NCBI GenBank assembly: GCA_029245865.1
Contig: JAQWOM010000009.1
Location: 274,398 to 338,397, forward strand
DNA from: Planctomycetota bacterium
Lineage (GTDB): Bacteria; Planctomycetota; B15-G4
DNA: 64,000 bases
Reading direction: 5' to 3'
A model generated the notes under the pieces. The model saw only the letters and a list, made by a program, of their open reading frames with translations. It was not told where the DNA came from and did not search any database. Shown one piece after another: positions 36,256 to 45,507 of the stretch. The position numbers and the translations under genes were made by a program. Numbering within the stretch: the stretch's first letter is position 1; each line of letters starts with the position of its first letter.

Positions 36256-36732
36256 AGGATGCATTCCTGGATCGGGGAGAGAGATGCAGACAATTCGGAA
36301 CAGAACGCCATGGAGGAGCGTCCCCGGGAAGAGATGCGGACCGGCGATTCGGGCGTCGGGCGCAAAGGGACAAGCGTCGCGTCCCACCTTATAGGTGTTT
36401 GGGGAATCCCTCAACCTCGGTCTAGGCCTCGAGAGCGGCCTTTTGTCACGGTTTCTGGCCTAATTCGGCGAGAGATCTCGCCCGCCAAACACGACAGGCG
36501 ACCTCTTACCCTTCCTAGACACGTCAAAGCACGGTCAACGCTCTCTTGGGCGCCCAGGCATCGAATGGAGTGCCAGAGGCCTCTTTCGCAGTTCGAGACG
36601 GTGCTGAGAATCTTCCCCCCGACCGGGCCGCCTCGCACTGGGAGCGCGAGGGAAGCACCGTTACGGTGTCCGATGCGATCGGGCGCTGCACACGTCCCTG
36701 ATTCAACCCGCAAGCCACGTGACGAAATTTTT
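36256..36732. other. 477 bp divergent intergenic region
   Basis: It separates the start of the metalloprotease gene (minus) from the start of the D-threonine aldolase-like gene (plus), so it should contain divergent promoters. A long plus-strand frame crosses it, joining the aldolase-like gene, but its translation is Arg/Ser-rich with no protein character. I see no repeat, RNA gene or clear operator. Confidence 0.4.
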
Positions 36733-37977
36733 ATGCCTCGCATCGACACCCTCGACCTTGCCGATTACGCGCTTCCCGCAGACGTCTGCGCACGACTTCT
36801 GTCACCCGCGCTGGTGATCTACCTCGACAGAGTGCGAGACAACTTACGCACCGTGCTGATTCACACAGGCGGGCCAGAACGCTGGCGCCCACACATCAAA
36901 ACGACGAAGTTGCCGGAAATCTTCGCTGAACTCGCGCGTGCAGGAATACGTCATTTCAAATGTGCAACAACTCGCGAGCTCGACCAACTCCTAACGTCTC
37001 TTGAAGCAGAAGGAATTGCAGATAGCGATGTGCTCTTGGCCTACCCGGTCGTAGGCCCGGCGATTAACGACCTCGAAAGCATCGCAGCTCACCACCCCGA
37101 GGCGCACATCTCTGTTCTCTGCGAAGACCTGGAAACTGTTGGCGCGCTCTCCGAGCGGATTGGTGTCTTTGTCGACGTCAACCCTGGAATGCATCGAACA
37201 GGGATCCCACTCACAGAACGTGACACCATTCTCAAGGTTGCCAAAGCGGCTGGCCCCCACTTCCGGGGGGTTCACTTCTATGATGGGCACCTCCATGAAG
37301 ACCTGTCCCAGCGTCGTGCAGAGGCCTTTGCTTGTTACGACGAACTCTTAACGCTTCTCGACGAACTTGTCGCATCAGGACTTTCTGTCCTCGAGGTCAT
37401 CACCAGCGGCACCCCCACTTTTCGAATCGCCCTTGATCATCCGGGGCTCTCGAACCTCGAAGCAACGCAACACCGAGTCTCACCAGGGACCGTGGTTTTC
37501 CACGACCAGCGATCTGAATCAGAGAATGCGGACCTCGATCTTTATCCCGCAGCCTTGCTGTTTACTCGTGTCGTGAGTCGGCCTTCCGAGGGGCTCGTCA
37601 CCTGCGATGCAGGTGCAAAGTCGCTCTCTGCGGATGCAGGTGATCCAGCCGCCGTCGTGCTGGGACGCCCTGGACTGGTGGCACGGCCCCCCAGCGAAGA
37701 GCACCTTCCGCTTCAGGTCCTCCACGGGGCAATCCCTCAACGCGGGGATGAGTTGCTACTCGTCCCGCGCCACGTCTGCACAACAGTGAACCTCGCAGAA
37801 GAGGTTTTGCTTGTCGAAAATGGCAGATCTCTGGGCACAGCTCGTGTCACAGCACGCTCTCACCCCCTCCTCGCCTCCTGGAAGGAGAGAGAGATTTCGA
37901 CGGCTTCCCAGGGCCAGAGACTCACCCCAAACGGATCCACGCCTCGCGCTGGGGCCTCCGGCAGAGGCCCCGTATGA
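36733..37977 (+). CDS. D-threonine aldolase / D-serine dehydratase-like PLP enzyme
   Basis: A 414-residue fold-type III PLP enzyme (alanine racemase N-terminal barrel). The PLP Lys lies in WRPHIKTTKLPEIF. DVLLAYPVVGP, a PGMHRTGI segment and HFYDGHLHED are characteristic of the D-threonine aldolase/DSD1 group. The metal-binding pair His/Cys is in VPRHVCTTVNLAEEVLLVENG near the C-terminus. It should cleave or dehydrate D-3-hydroxy amino acids with a divalent metal. ATG 36733 was chosen for the conserved start; its ribosome-binding site is weak. The last ~25 residues are an unstructured extension. The stop overlaps the sulfatase-fold gene by 4 bp. Confidence 0.83.
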   Translation: MPRIDTLDLADYALPADVCARLLSPALVIYLDRVRDNLRTVLIHTGGPERWRPHIKTTKLPEIFAELARAGIRHFKCATTRELDQLLTSLEAEGIADSDVLLAYPVVGPAINDLESIAAHHPEAHISVLCEDLETVGALSERIGVFVDVNPGMHRTGIPLTERDTILKVAKAAGPHFRGVHFYDGHLHEDLSQRRAEAFACYDELLTLLDELVASGLSVLEVITSGTPTFRIALDHPGLSNLEATQHRVSPGTVVFHDQRSESENADLDLYPAALLFTRVVSRPSEGLVTCDAGAKSLSADAGDPAAVVLGRPGLVARPPSEEHLPLQVLHGAIPQRGDELLLVPRHVCTTVNLAEEVLLVENGRSLGTARVTARSHPLLASWKEREISTASQGQRLTPNGSTPRAGASGRGPV

Positions 37978-40325
37978 TGCGACACATGACGCCCTCCCCC
38001 CTTCAACAGCGACACCCCTTGACCACCCATCTTAAAAATCGGACGAACCCGGGGCCCGGCCTGCTGGTTGCGGCTTTGATCCTCATCGGCACACTCTGCC
38101 CCGCCTGCAACGACCCAAAATCTTCGGATTCTGACGCTCTCTATTCCGTGGTCGAACGCGGGCTGCCCTGGCAACCGCTGCACACATCAGATGCCGAGCA
38201 GCTCACCATGAGTTGGACCTTCGACGAGCCCGCAGAGAAGGGAATTCATCCAGGCTGGACAGCTGTTGGCAAGACGACTTCCGTACATGCCGACGGGACT
38301 GTGGCACTCACTGGCAATGGTCTGGTTTCCATTCAAGGCCCAGGGCTGAATCCGGAGATTCACCACACGATCACCATGCGACTACGAACTCGCAACGTGA
38401 ATGAAGTCCGCGTGGGCTGGCGTGGCGAGGGCGAGGCCTTTCATCCAGCACGCACTTACAAACTTCCCATAGAAACACAGACCGGGAACGAGTATCAGAC
38501 CATCGCAATCCCTGTGTCGAGTCTGCGAGGAACCCGCCACCTCTTGCCGAAGAAACCAGGCGATCCGTCGACTCGTCAACGATGGTCTAAAGCTCGCGAT
38601 GCTGCCGAAGGCGTTGCAGAACTACGCGTTGGCTTTGCCGGTTCCGGCCCTCTGAAGGTTCAACTAGACGAGTTGCATGTCTTGTCAAACTTCGACAACC
38701 CGGAGATTGGCAAGCAGCGGCTCGGCCGTGACGGCATCTACATGGTCGGATCAGCGGTGCGGGCCCCTGATTCACTTGTGGCAGACATCGTGCCGCGGCC
38801 TGCAGAGCGATTGCGCATGTGGCTCGCCGTGGCGGGCGCCGTATCTCCCACCATGGTCCGACTTCGAGGCCTCGAAAGCACACTTCCCGAACAGACCTGG
38901 GAGCTCCAACCAAGCGACAACTGGGTCGAGGTGACCATGGATCTCTCTGACCGAGCAGGAGAATCGACCCAGATCGAGCTCCTCACCGAGGGTGGCGGTG
39001 ACACCGCCATCGTCATGGTGGGCAGTGTACTTCGTATGGCCCCAGCCGAAATCGAGCGCCCCAGTATCCTCCTCTACCTTGTCGACACGTTGCGAGCGGA
39101 CCGCCTGGGCACCTTTGGTTACGAAAGGCAGACAGATCCGCATTTGCAGTCGTTGGCAAGCCAGGGCGTGATCTTTGAGAACACTTTCGCCGCGAGCAAT
39201 TGGACGCGACCGGCAACGAGCTCTCTCCACACCTCACTCGACAGCATCACTCACGGCAACAACTCACATCTCAGCCGTGTTTCACCACACTTCGAAACAC
39301 TTGCCGAGCAACTTGCCAAGAACGGCTACCTCACCATTTCATTCGTAACCAACTTCAATGCGAGTGAGTGGGCCGGGCTCGAACAGGGCATGGACATCTG
39401 GTGTGACCCGCCCGCATATGGGGCAGTGCACGCAGCCGACTCGCTAACGTCTCGGTTGATCGGACCTCCTATAAGGGAGTTTCTTGAGAAGCACGGCGAC
39501 GAGCAATTTTTCCTCTATGCACACTCAGGAGATCCGCACGTTCCATACGAGCCGCCAGCCGACATGATGAAGCAGTTGGCACAAGGACCCGACGGGCCAT
39601 CCCTTCAGCATTTCGGTCCTGAAGTCGACGGCAATTCAAAGCGCTATGACGCAGAGATTCTGTTCAATGACAATGAAATCCGACTCATTGACAACACATT
39701 GACTGCAACAGGTCGACACGATGACACGGTGTTTGCATTTGTCTCTGATCATGGCGAAGGCTTTGGCGAACACGGCGCCTTCGAACACCGAGAGTTGCTC
39801 TACCAAGAAGAGCTTCATGTGCCACTCGTGCTTCGGTGGCCTGGCGCCATCCCGCCCGGGCAGCGTCGATCGGAGCCCGTCGGCCAGATCGACCTGGCGC
39901 CGACCTTACTTGGCCTTGTCGGCGGTGACATTCCGCAAGCATGGCAAGGTCGCGATCTGAGCAGTTCTTTGCGCAACGGGATCTCCGATCCTATAGAGCA
40001 GGTCCCGATACTGGCTCACGTTGTTCACAGCTCCCCTCGCGAGGGCTTGCACGACGAGATTGCCGTGATCTGGGGAAGCTACAAGCTCATCGCTGGCGTC
40101 ACACCCGAAGGAGAACTCGTCCCGCGCTCGCTCCACGACCTTGCGTCTGATCCGGGCGAAGTACGAGATCTGCTCGGAACACCTGACGCGTCATCCGTGC
40201 AAAAAGCTGCCCTGGATTGGGGGACGCGGAGAGTCGAGCAGAGTCGCGCGGCCTCGTTGCCATCTGATGCTGACAAGATGGACCCGGCCAAACGCCAGTG
40301 GATGATCGAGATGGGCTATCTCTGA
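37974..40325 (+). CDS. Sulfatase-fold lipoprotein with N-terminal beta-sandwich region, Thr nucleophile position
   Basis: A 783-residue lipoprotein (LIGTLCPAC, Cys near residue 43). About 300 residues of beta-rich sequence precede the alkaline phosphatase-superfamily domain. That domain begins at SILLYLVDTLRADRLG (metal Asp near 370) and ends with metal-site motifs FVSDHGEGFGEHGAFEH and LHVPLVLRWPG. At the position of the sulfatase C/S-x-P-x-R motif it reads SNWTRPATSS, with Thr411. Thr cannot become formylglycine, so it is more likely a phospho- or phosphonate-ester hydrolase/transferase than a sulfatase (inference). ATG 37974 overlaps the aldolase-like stop (ATGA). A related gene lies at 50923. 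Confidence 0.83.
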   Translation: MMRHMTPSPLQQRHPLTTHLKNRTNPGPGLLVAALILIGTLCPACNDPKSSDSDALYSVVERGLPWQPLHTSDAEQLTMSWTFDEPAEKGIHPGWTAVGKTTSVHADGTVALTGNGLVSIQGPGLNPEIHHTITMRLRTRNVNEVRVGWRGEGEAFHPARTYKLPIETQTGNEYQTIAIPVSSLRGTRHLLPKKPGDPSTRQRWSKARDAAEGVAELRVGFAGSGPLKVQLDELHVLSNFDNPEIGKQRLGRDGIYMVGSAVRAPDSLVADIVPRPAERLRMWLAVAGAVSPTMVRLRGLESTLPEQTWELQPSDNWVEVTMDLSDRAGESTQIELLTEGGGDTAIVMVGSVLRMAPAEIERPSILLYLVDTLRADRLGTFGYERQTDPHLQSLASQGVIFENTFAASNWTRPATSSLHTSLDSITHGNNSHLSRVSPHFETLAEQLAKNGYLTISFVTNFNASEWAGLEQGMDIWCDPPAYGAVHAADSLTSRLIGPPIREFLEKHGDEQFFLYAHSGDPHVPYEPPADMMKQLAQGPDGPSLQHFGPEVDGNSKRYDAEILFNDNEIRLIDNTLTATGRHDDTVFAFVSDHGEGFGEHGAFEHRELLYQEELHVPLVLRWPGAIPPGQRRSEPVGQIDLAPTLLGLVGGDIPQAWQGRDLSSSLRNGISDPIEQVPILAHVVHSSPREGLHDEIAVIWGSYKLIAGVTPEGELVPRSLHDLASDPGEVRDLLGTPDASSVQKAALDWGTRRVEQSRAASLPSDADKMDPAKRQWMIEMGYL

Positions 40326-40398
40326 GAATCCTGGGGCCACAGGTCGCAGCCACGCGTGCAAATTGGCAAGACCTGACGGCACCTGAACGCTGCCGAAA

Positions 40399-40929
40399 CT
40401 AGGAGAGCGGCGGACCCGCCACTTGAACGGGCTCCGGGCACGGCGACTCGTACATCCAGGGCGGCTGAGGGAAATGCGTCTTCATGAACCGGTCGTTCTC
40501 TTCGCGTGTCTTCGGTGAGAGGCACTGGTGCAGAGCCTCTTCGCAACTCGTACACATATGACTCACCGCCAACATTTGGTCAGATCGACAATGGGCATGA
40601 ACTGCCATGCCCCGAACGGCCTCTAGATCAGCGCCGCAGGTCTGGCAGCCATCACAGCCCTCAAACTGAATTCGCGTTTCGCGAAACGCTCGCGCAGCCT
40701 TACGTGATGCCGTTGACCACTTCTCCATCTCAGCCCCTGAGCAGCGAGCACAAATCGCCATCTCGAAGACGCATTCTTCACCACGATAAGATTTCATGAT
40801 TGTGAACAGCCCCCGGGTCGCCAATCGGCCATCGCAAACCGTGCAGAACAAAAAGGGCATGTCGTGCTGCACGGAATGGAGCCAGCTTGGAATCGGCATC
40901 CGACCTCTTAGCTTGTCACGAAAACTCAT
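40399..40929 (-). CDS. Cysteine-rich zinc-ribbon-like protein, unknown
   Basis: The start ATG 40929 (GGAG 9 bp upstream) gives 176 residues with no signal peptide. Cysteines form CxxC pairs: FCTVC (29/32), CARC (60/63), CDGCQTC (92/95/98) and CTSC near the middle of the C-terminal half, plus single Cys/His. Several zinc ribbons or a compact zinc cluster are likely. The spacing and the lone lead Cys do not match a family I recognise. It is convergent with the sulfatase-fold gene and stands upstream of nothing on its strand. Confidence 0.7.
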   Translation of the reverse strand: MSFRDKLRGRMPIPSWLHSVQHDMPFLFCTVCDGRLATRGLFTIMKSYRGEECVFEMAICARCSGAEMEKWSTASRKAARAFRETRIQFEGCDGCQTCGADLEAVRGMAVHAHCRSDQMLAVSHMCTSCEEALHQCLSPKTREENDRFMKTHFPQPPWMYESPCPEPVQVAGPPLS

Positions 40930-41034
40930 ACTGGCTTGCTCCGGGATTGGCACGCCCCAAGCCGGCGCCACTCTGACACGGCTTTCCCCGGTGTAGCACG
41001 TACCCGGGCATGTCGAAAGTCATGAACAGGCATC

Positions 41035-43026
41035 TTACGGAGCGGTGCCATTCGCGCGGCGAAGGTCTTCGGCCAAGCCATGCCGACCAGGCTGAAGCCG
41101 CAGCGCCTCTTGCAACGCCTTACGTGCATCATCAGGCCGCCCCATCGCGAGGAATCCCTGCCCCAGCATCTGCCATGCCGCAGGATCTGCAGGCCACAAC
41201 CAGGTGGATTCGATCAGAGCAGCCACCAGCGCAGGAGCGTCCTGGGCACGCCCGGCAGCCAGAGCGCGAAGATTCCAAGGCTTCTCTGCCCTCGGATAGC
41301 GGCGCTGCAGTTCAGCGGCATCTGAAAGTGCGGCTTCCAGGTTTCCCGCAGACAATTCGATGTTCGCACGATTGAGACGCGCCTGTGGGTGTGATGGGTC
41401 CAACCGCAAAGCATCTGTGTACGCAGCCTGCGCAGCCGCGAGATCACCCGTTGCTTCGAACATGAGTCCTCGAAGGTGGTGAATGACAGCAGATTGGCGA
41501 AGTGAAGGAAGTCGCCAGCCCTCCTGCTGCTCTGTGAACCAGGGTTCCGGTCGCGTGGCAATCACGCTGCCCGCAGGTGGCAGCGCCTTGGTCATCTCAA
41601 AGGCATCTTCGATGCGACCGAAGCCTGAGAGGCGCAATCCGACGAGGGTGTCCACCCACGAGCGACCTTCCGGCGTCGCCAGAAGCTCTGCAAAGCGCCC
41701 ATCATCAAAAACAGTCATCTCTCCCGAGGCGTCTTCCACATCACGCATGGGAAGTGTTTCGGGAGGGGTAATCTCACGTCGCACAAAGTGATCTGCCGTA
41801 CGCACGTGCGGCAAATCAAAAGGCTGACTACGCCTCATATGGCAGTCCACACAACCATTTGATGTGCGCGGCCTGTCGCCCGTCACATCCTGCACTTGCA
41901 GCGTCTTGGGCCTCTTGCAGATGTGCTCTTCTGTGTGGCAGGTCATGCAGCGCGCATCAAAAGATGCTGTGCCCTGTGCTGCCACGGAAGAGTGCGGTTC
42001 ATGACAAGTTGTGCATGTCATGCCGCCGGGGGCGTCGAAGCACGCCGACAGCGACAACCGCTGCACCTGGCTGACAAAGTGAAAATCGTCTCCGGGATCG
42101 GCAGACACCAGCACCGGCCGTCTCAAGAGAAAGTCGGGCGGTTGCGGGCCGCCCCGCGCAATCTCTTCCAACTCCATGTGCCCGTCGCCTTGAAGGTGGC
42201 ACTTCGCGCACACGTCGCGTTGCCGACCAGCAGGAAGTTCGCCAAGACGCTGGAACCCCAGCTCAGGCGATTTCTCGCCCGACTCAAAAGCGGCCAGCAT
42301 CAGTTCCACATGTCGATCGACTGGGCCATGACAAGCATCGCAGCCCAACGAGTTCAGATGGTCAAAAGCATTGGCACCCAAGTCATTTCCTGGCCACACA
42401 CGCTCGCCATCCGTATCACGAGCTGCCCCGGGGAGGCGAGAAACATCTTGCGTCGTGTGACACGAGAGACATTCGGTGGCAAACGGCATGTCGAAACCGG
42501 TTCCCGGCGTCTCAATTTCAAAGGGAGACAACCCCAAACCGTGCCCACGCAATTGCTCAAGAGGCAGAAAGCTCATACGGCTTACTGGCTTCCCATCCCG
42601 GTCCAACTCACTCCCGATAAACGACATGTCCAACACGCCGGCACCGTATCGCCCCATCACTTGCTGCGTGCGAACCCCTCCATCGGGCTTCACGTGACGC
42701 ATCAAGTTCTTCTGATCATCCTCGAGATAGACATACTCATCGCCGCTCTCTGGATTGACGACGCGCCCCTCTGGGAGAGTCTCGACAACGCCCAGTGAAT
42801 GGGCCATGCCATGCCCTAAATAGGCATCAACAATCTTTTCATGACATTGCGCACAAACGGCAAGGCGCTCACTGACACGCGCCATGGCAACCGCACCGAT
42901 CTCGGGCTTGCGCTGTGACACGTCATGCGCATCGCCACAACTCGTAAACAGCACAAGAAACACGAGCAAGCTAGCTGCGCGAAAGCTGTGCCGAACCCAT
43001 AGAAGAAACATACGTGGCGCCGACAT
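41035..43026 (-). CDS. Seven-heme cytochrome c lipoprotein with TPR C-terminus
   Basis: A 663-residue protein with a lipobox (VLFTSC, Cys30). Seven CxxCH heme motifs are visible: CAQCH (58-62), CLSCH, CDACH, CAKCH, CTTCH, CMTCH and CVDCH. The spacing and the late FDLPHVRTADHF segment recall the cytochrome c554/NrfA-like fold (PF13435). The C-terminal ~200 residues are TPR repeats (HHLRGLMFEATGDLAAAQAAYTDALRLDPSHPQARLNRANI). It lies 12 bp downstream of the DUF2231-cytochrome gene and ends the 4-gene block. It is a likely electron carrier at the cell envelope. Confidence 0.88.
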   Translation of the reverse strand: MSAPRMFLLWVRHSFRAASLLVFLVLFTSCGDAHDVSQRKPEIGAVAMARVSERLAVCAQCHEKIVDAYLGHGMAHSLGVVETLPEGRVVNPESGDEYVYLEDDQKNLMRHVKPDGGVRTQQVMGRYGAGVLDMSFIGSELDRDGKPVSRMSFLPLEQLRGHGLGLSPFEIETPGTGFDMPFATECLSCHTTQDVSRLPGAARDTDGERVWPGNDLGANAFDHLNSLGCDACHGPVDRHVELMLAAFESGEKSPELGFQRLGELPAGRQRDVCAKCHLQGDGHMELEEIARGGPQPPDFLLRRPVLVSADPGDDFHFVSQVQRLSLSACFDAPGGMTCTTCHEPHSSVAAQGTASFDARCMTCHTEEHICKRPKTLQVQDVTGDRPRTSNGCVDCHMRRSQPFDLPHVRTADHFVRREITPPETLPMRDVEDASGEMTVFDDGRFAELLATPEGRSWVDTLVGLRLSGFGRIEDAFEMTKALPPAGSVIATRPEPWFTEQQEGWRLPSLRQSAVIHHLRGLMFEATGDLAAAQAAYTDALRLDPSHPQARLNRANIELSAGNLEAALSDAAELQRRYPRAEKPWNLRALAAGRAQDAPALVAALIESTWLWPADPAAWQMLGQGFLAMGRPDDARKALQEALRLQPGRHGLAEDLRRANGTAP

Positions 43027-43038
43027 TACGGGAAACTC

Positions 43039-45507
43039 TTACTCCAAGCGTCGCAACTTGGAGATGCGGCCGTGTCGATTCCAGTCCATGACGTAGAGAT
43101 TTCCGGACGAATCCCAGAGAGCCGAATGCGGAGCGAGAAATTCACCGTCTACCCATTCAGCTCGGTCAACACCGTTGTTTGCGCGCCTGGAAACATCGGG
43201 GTTGTCACCCAGATGGGTAACCAGGCTGTTGCTTCCATCAAGAATCGTGACGCGCCCGGCCAGATCGGGAATGACGAGATATTCACCTTGTTGCTGGACC
43301 TTGCAGGGCCGTCGCAACATGCCCTCGACGATTCCAAGTAGCTGGCCGTCCATGTCGAATTGCTGCAATCGGTGGTTCTCGCGATCGGCCACGATCAATT
43401 GCGGCTCTTCACCACGCGTGTCGACCCAGACGCCGTGGGGCGTGTTGAATTGCCCTGGATTGCTTCCATGGCCACCGATCGACCGCACCCACTTTCGATC
43501 CGCATCGTACTGATGAACCCAGTGCATGCCGTATCCATCAGCAACAAAGAAACTTCCGTCCGGAGCCACCGCAAGACTCGTCGGACGAAACTGCGTCTCG
43601 TTCTCGTACTTCCCCGACTCTTCAGGGAAGCCCATGCGCCAAACGATGTCACCTGCCAGAGTCGCCTTGACGAATTCGTGCTTCCCGAAGTGCACGAAGT
43701 AGAGGTACTCGCCATCCTCTTCTTTCACGTACTGCATACCGTGCAACCCTGACGCAAACTCTTCGCCCCAGGAATTCAGATAGCGTCCATCCGAATCAAA
43801 CGCCATCACGGCCTGCTCGGTGTCCGTGTTGAAATAAATGTTTCCTTCTCGGTCAATCACGATCTCGCCATGTGTGTTGCCAAGCTCATCCCTTCCTTCC
43901 GGAAGCTGCAGCCAGTCAGACACCCATTGATACGTATGCGGACCGCGCCCCATGACCAGGTCTTGCTTCGGTCGTTCCCGCATGACCGGCTCCGGCTCTG
44001 TTTCCAGCGCCTCGACAAGCAAGCCTTCACCATCAATCACCTCCAGATCCGGGCGCTCTGATCTCAGTCGGGCAACCCCCGCTCCAGTCACGTTCGTCCC
44101 CCAGACAAAGACGCGTTGGAGTGATGGCATGGACACCAACACGTCCACGACACTGTCATCGACCTGGCTCCCCGTGACATCGAGAACAGCCAACTGTTCG
44201 CAAGGTTGTAATCCTGCAACGCCATTCGAAGTCAATGCGGTGCCCGAGAGGTCCAGGTCGCGTAAAGCCGACAAGCCGCCAAGCGACACTCCCGACGCGT
44301 CACCAACCGAAGTCCCCGCGAGAGACAGCGTTTCCACAGATCCCTGAAACGATGCGACGAGATTTGAAATGTCGTCATCATTGGTCTGAGGCCGTGCGCT
44401 GAAATCTATCCAGAGCAAACCTGTGTCGGGTTCCGACTCTTCAATATGCACTTGCTCAGAACGCAGCACACCCACGGCGACACGAGTTGCACTCTCCGGC
44501 ACGACGCGTGAAGCGCTTGAATCTTTCGACTTCACGGGATCCTGTTGAGGTGCTGGATCTGGGTCCGCAGACGCACCGCCTCCCCCGGCAACCGGAAGCC
44601 CAGCCGCAATCCAGGCGCCAACAGCTTCCACTTGCGCAGCAGTCGGCTGAGCCTTGGAACTGGGCGGCATATGATCGTCGTCTTCGAGGGGCAGTCGCAT
44701 CCGCTCCATGATGAGGCTTGCTGCTGGCTGACCAGGAACAGCCGCGGGCCCACTCGACCCACCCGCAAGAATGGCCGCGCGGTTTTGCAGCGCCAGCCCA
44801 CCCTTTTGCCGACCCTCTCCGTGACACTTGCCGCAGTACTGGGTGAGAAGAGGCAGCGCATCGGGGACGTGACTGGCTGCGTCACTGTCCGCGGAAGCGG
44901 TGACGGCAACGCCGTCGAGCGTTGGCGCCGAAAAAGCCTGCCCTTCTGCCGCTGACGCAGTCTGTGCCGTTTCACTGACTGCCGGACCGCTCTGCGACTT
45001 TGCTGAATCAGCGCCGCTCTTGCCCTGGGCCGATTCAACTTCCTCCGTCTTTCTCTCCGCCTTGTGTAGTGGCTCGAGAAGGAACCCCTCCCCATGTGTC
45101 ATCGATCCGCCGTAATGGCCAGCGATCAGCAAAAGGATGAAAGTGAGGCACAAAGTCACGGCGTACATCTGACGCATCCCTCGCCAAGCAGAAGCCGCCA
45201 TGAACATGCTTGCCACGGCCACTCCAATGCCAAGCTTCCGATGAATTTCGAGCGTCTCACCGCCGTAATCGGGCTGCTCACCGAGAAACCAGCCGCTCCC
45301 CGCCGCGAGCACTGCAGAAATCATCGCCAGGCCGACAAGCAACGAGCGGAGTTGAGACTCCAGAGGTCGGCGGCGCACGAAACACCAGAGTTCCAGCAGG
45401 AACAGTGACGCCAGCACGCCAAAGGGAAGGTGCAAGAGAATCGGGTGCGCCCGGCCAAAAACCTCTAACCAGGTCTCAGTCGAAATGGAGTCCCAGGATT
45501 GGGGCAT
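43039..45507 (-). CDS. DUF2231 membrane-cytochrome (PSCyt1)-LRR-NHL fusion protein
   Basis: An 822-residue protein. Residues 1-140 are a DUF2231 membrane domain with HPILLHLPFGVLASLFLLELW and several helices. A linker rich in Ala/Ser follows, then a PSCyt1-type monoheme domain (CGKCH at 225-229 and LPLEDDDHMPPSSKAQ). Next are leucine-rich repeats at about 380-505 (LSLAGTSVGDASGVSLGGLSALRDLDLSGTAL), and last NHL/six-bladed propeller repeats at about 540-822. ATG 45507 overlaps the DUF1501 stop by 1 bp. It could be a membrane-anchored redox protein carrying interaction modules; function is unknown. Confidence 0.85.
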   Translation of the reverse strand: MPQSWDSISTETWLEVFGRAHPILLHLPFGVLASLFLLELWCFVRRRPLESQLRSLLVGLAMISAVLAAGSGWFLGEQPDYGGETLEIHRKLGIGVAVASMFMAASAWRGMRQMYAVTLCLTFILLLIAGHYGGSMTHGEGFLLEPLHKAERKTEEVESAQGKSGADSAKSQSGPAVSETAQTASAAEGQAFSAPTLDGVAVTASADSDAASHVPDALPLLTQYCGKCHGEGRQKGGLALQNRAAILAGGSSGPAAVPGQPAASLIMERMRLPLEDDDHMPPSSKAQPTAAQVEAVGAWIAAGLPVAGGGGASADPDPAPQQDPVKSKDSSASRVVPESATRVAVGVLRSEQVHIEESEPDTGLLWIDFSARPQTNDDDISNLVASFQGSVETLSLAGTSVGDASGVSLGGLSALRDLDLSGTALTSNGVAGLQPCEQLAVLDVTGSQVDDSVVDVLVSMPSLQRVFVWGTNVTGAGVARLRSERPDLEVIDGEGLLVEALETEPEPVMRERPKQDLVMGRGPHTYQWVSDWLQLPEGRDELGNTHGEIVIDREGNIYFNTDTEQAVMAFDSDGRYLNSWGEEFASGLHGMQYVKEEDGEYLYFVHFGKHEFVKATLAGDIVWRMGFPEESGKYENETQFRPTSLAVAPDGSFFVADGYGMHWVHQYDADRKWVRSIGGHGSNPGQFNTPHGVWVDTRGEEPQLIVADRENHRLQQFDMDGQLLGIVEGMLRRPCKVQQQGEYLVIPDLAGRVTILDGSNSLVTHLGDNPDVSRRANNGVDRAEWVDGEFLAPHSALWDSSGNLYVMDWNRHGRISKLRRLE

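Noticed and set aside
36145-36732. Upstream extension of the D-threonine aldolase-like frame
   Set aside because: The translation is Arg/Ser-rich without domains, and it overlaps the divergent protease gene; conserved sequence begins at 36733.
41896-42798. 300-codon plus-strand frame antisense to the seven-heme cytochrome gene
   Set aside because: The minus strand carries the CxxCH motifs in frame; the plus translation shows no family features.
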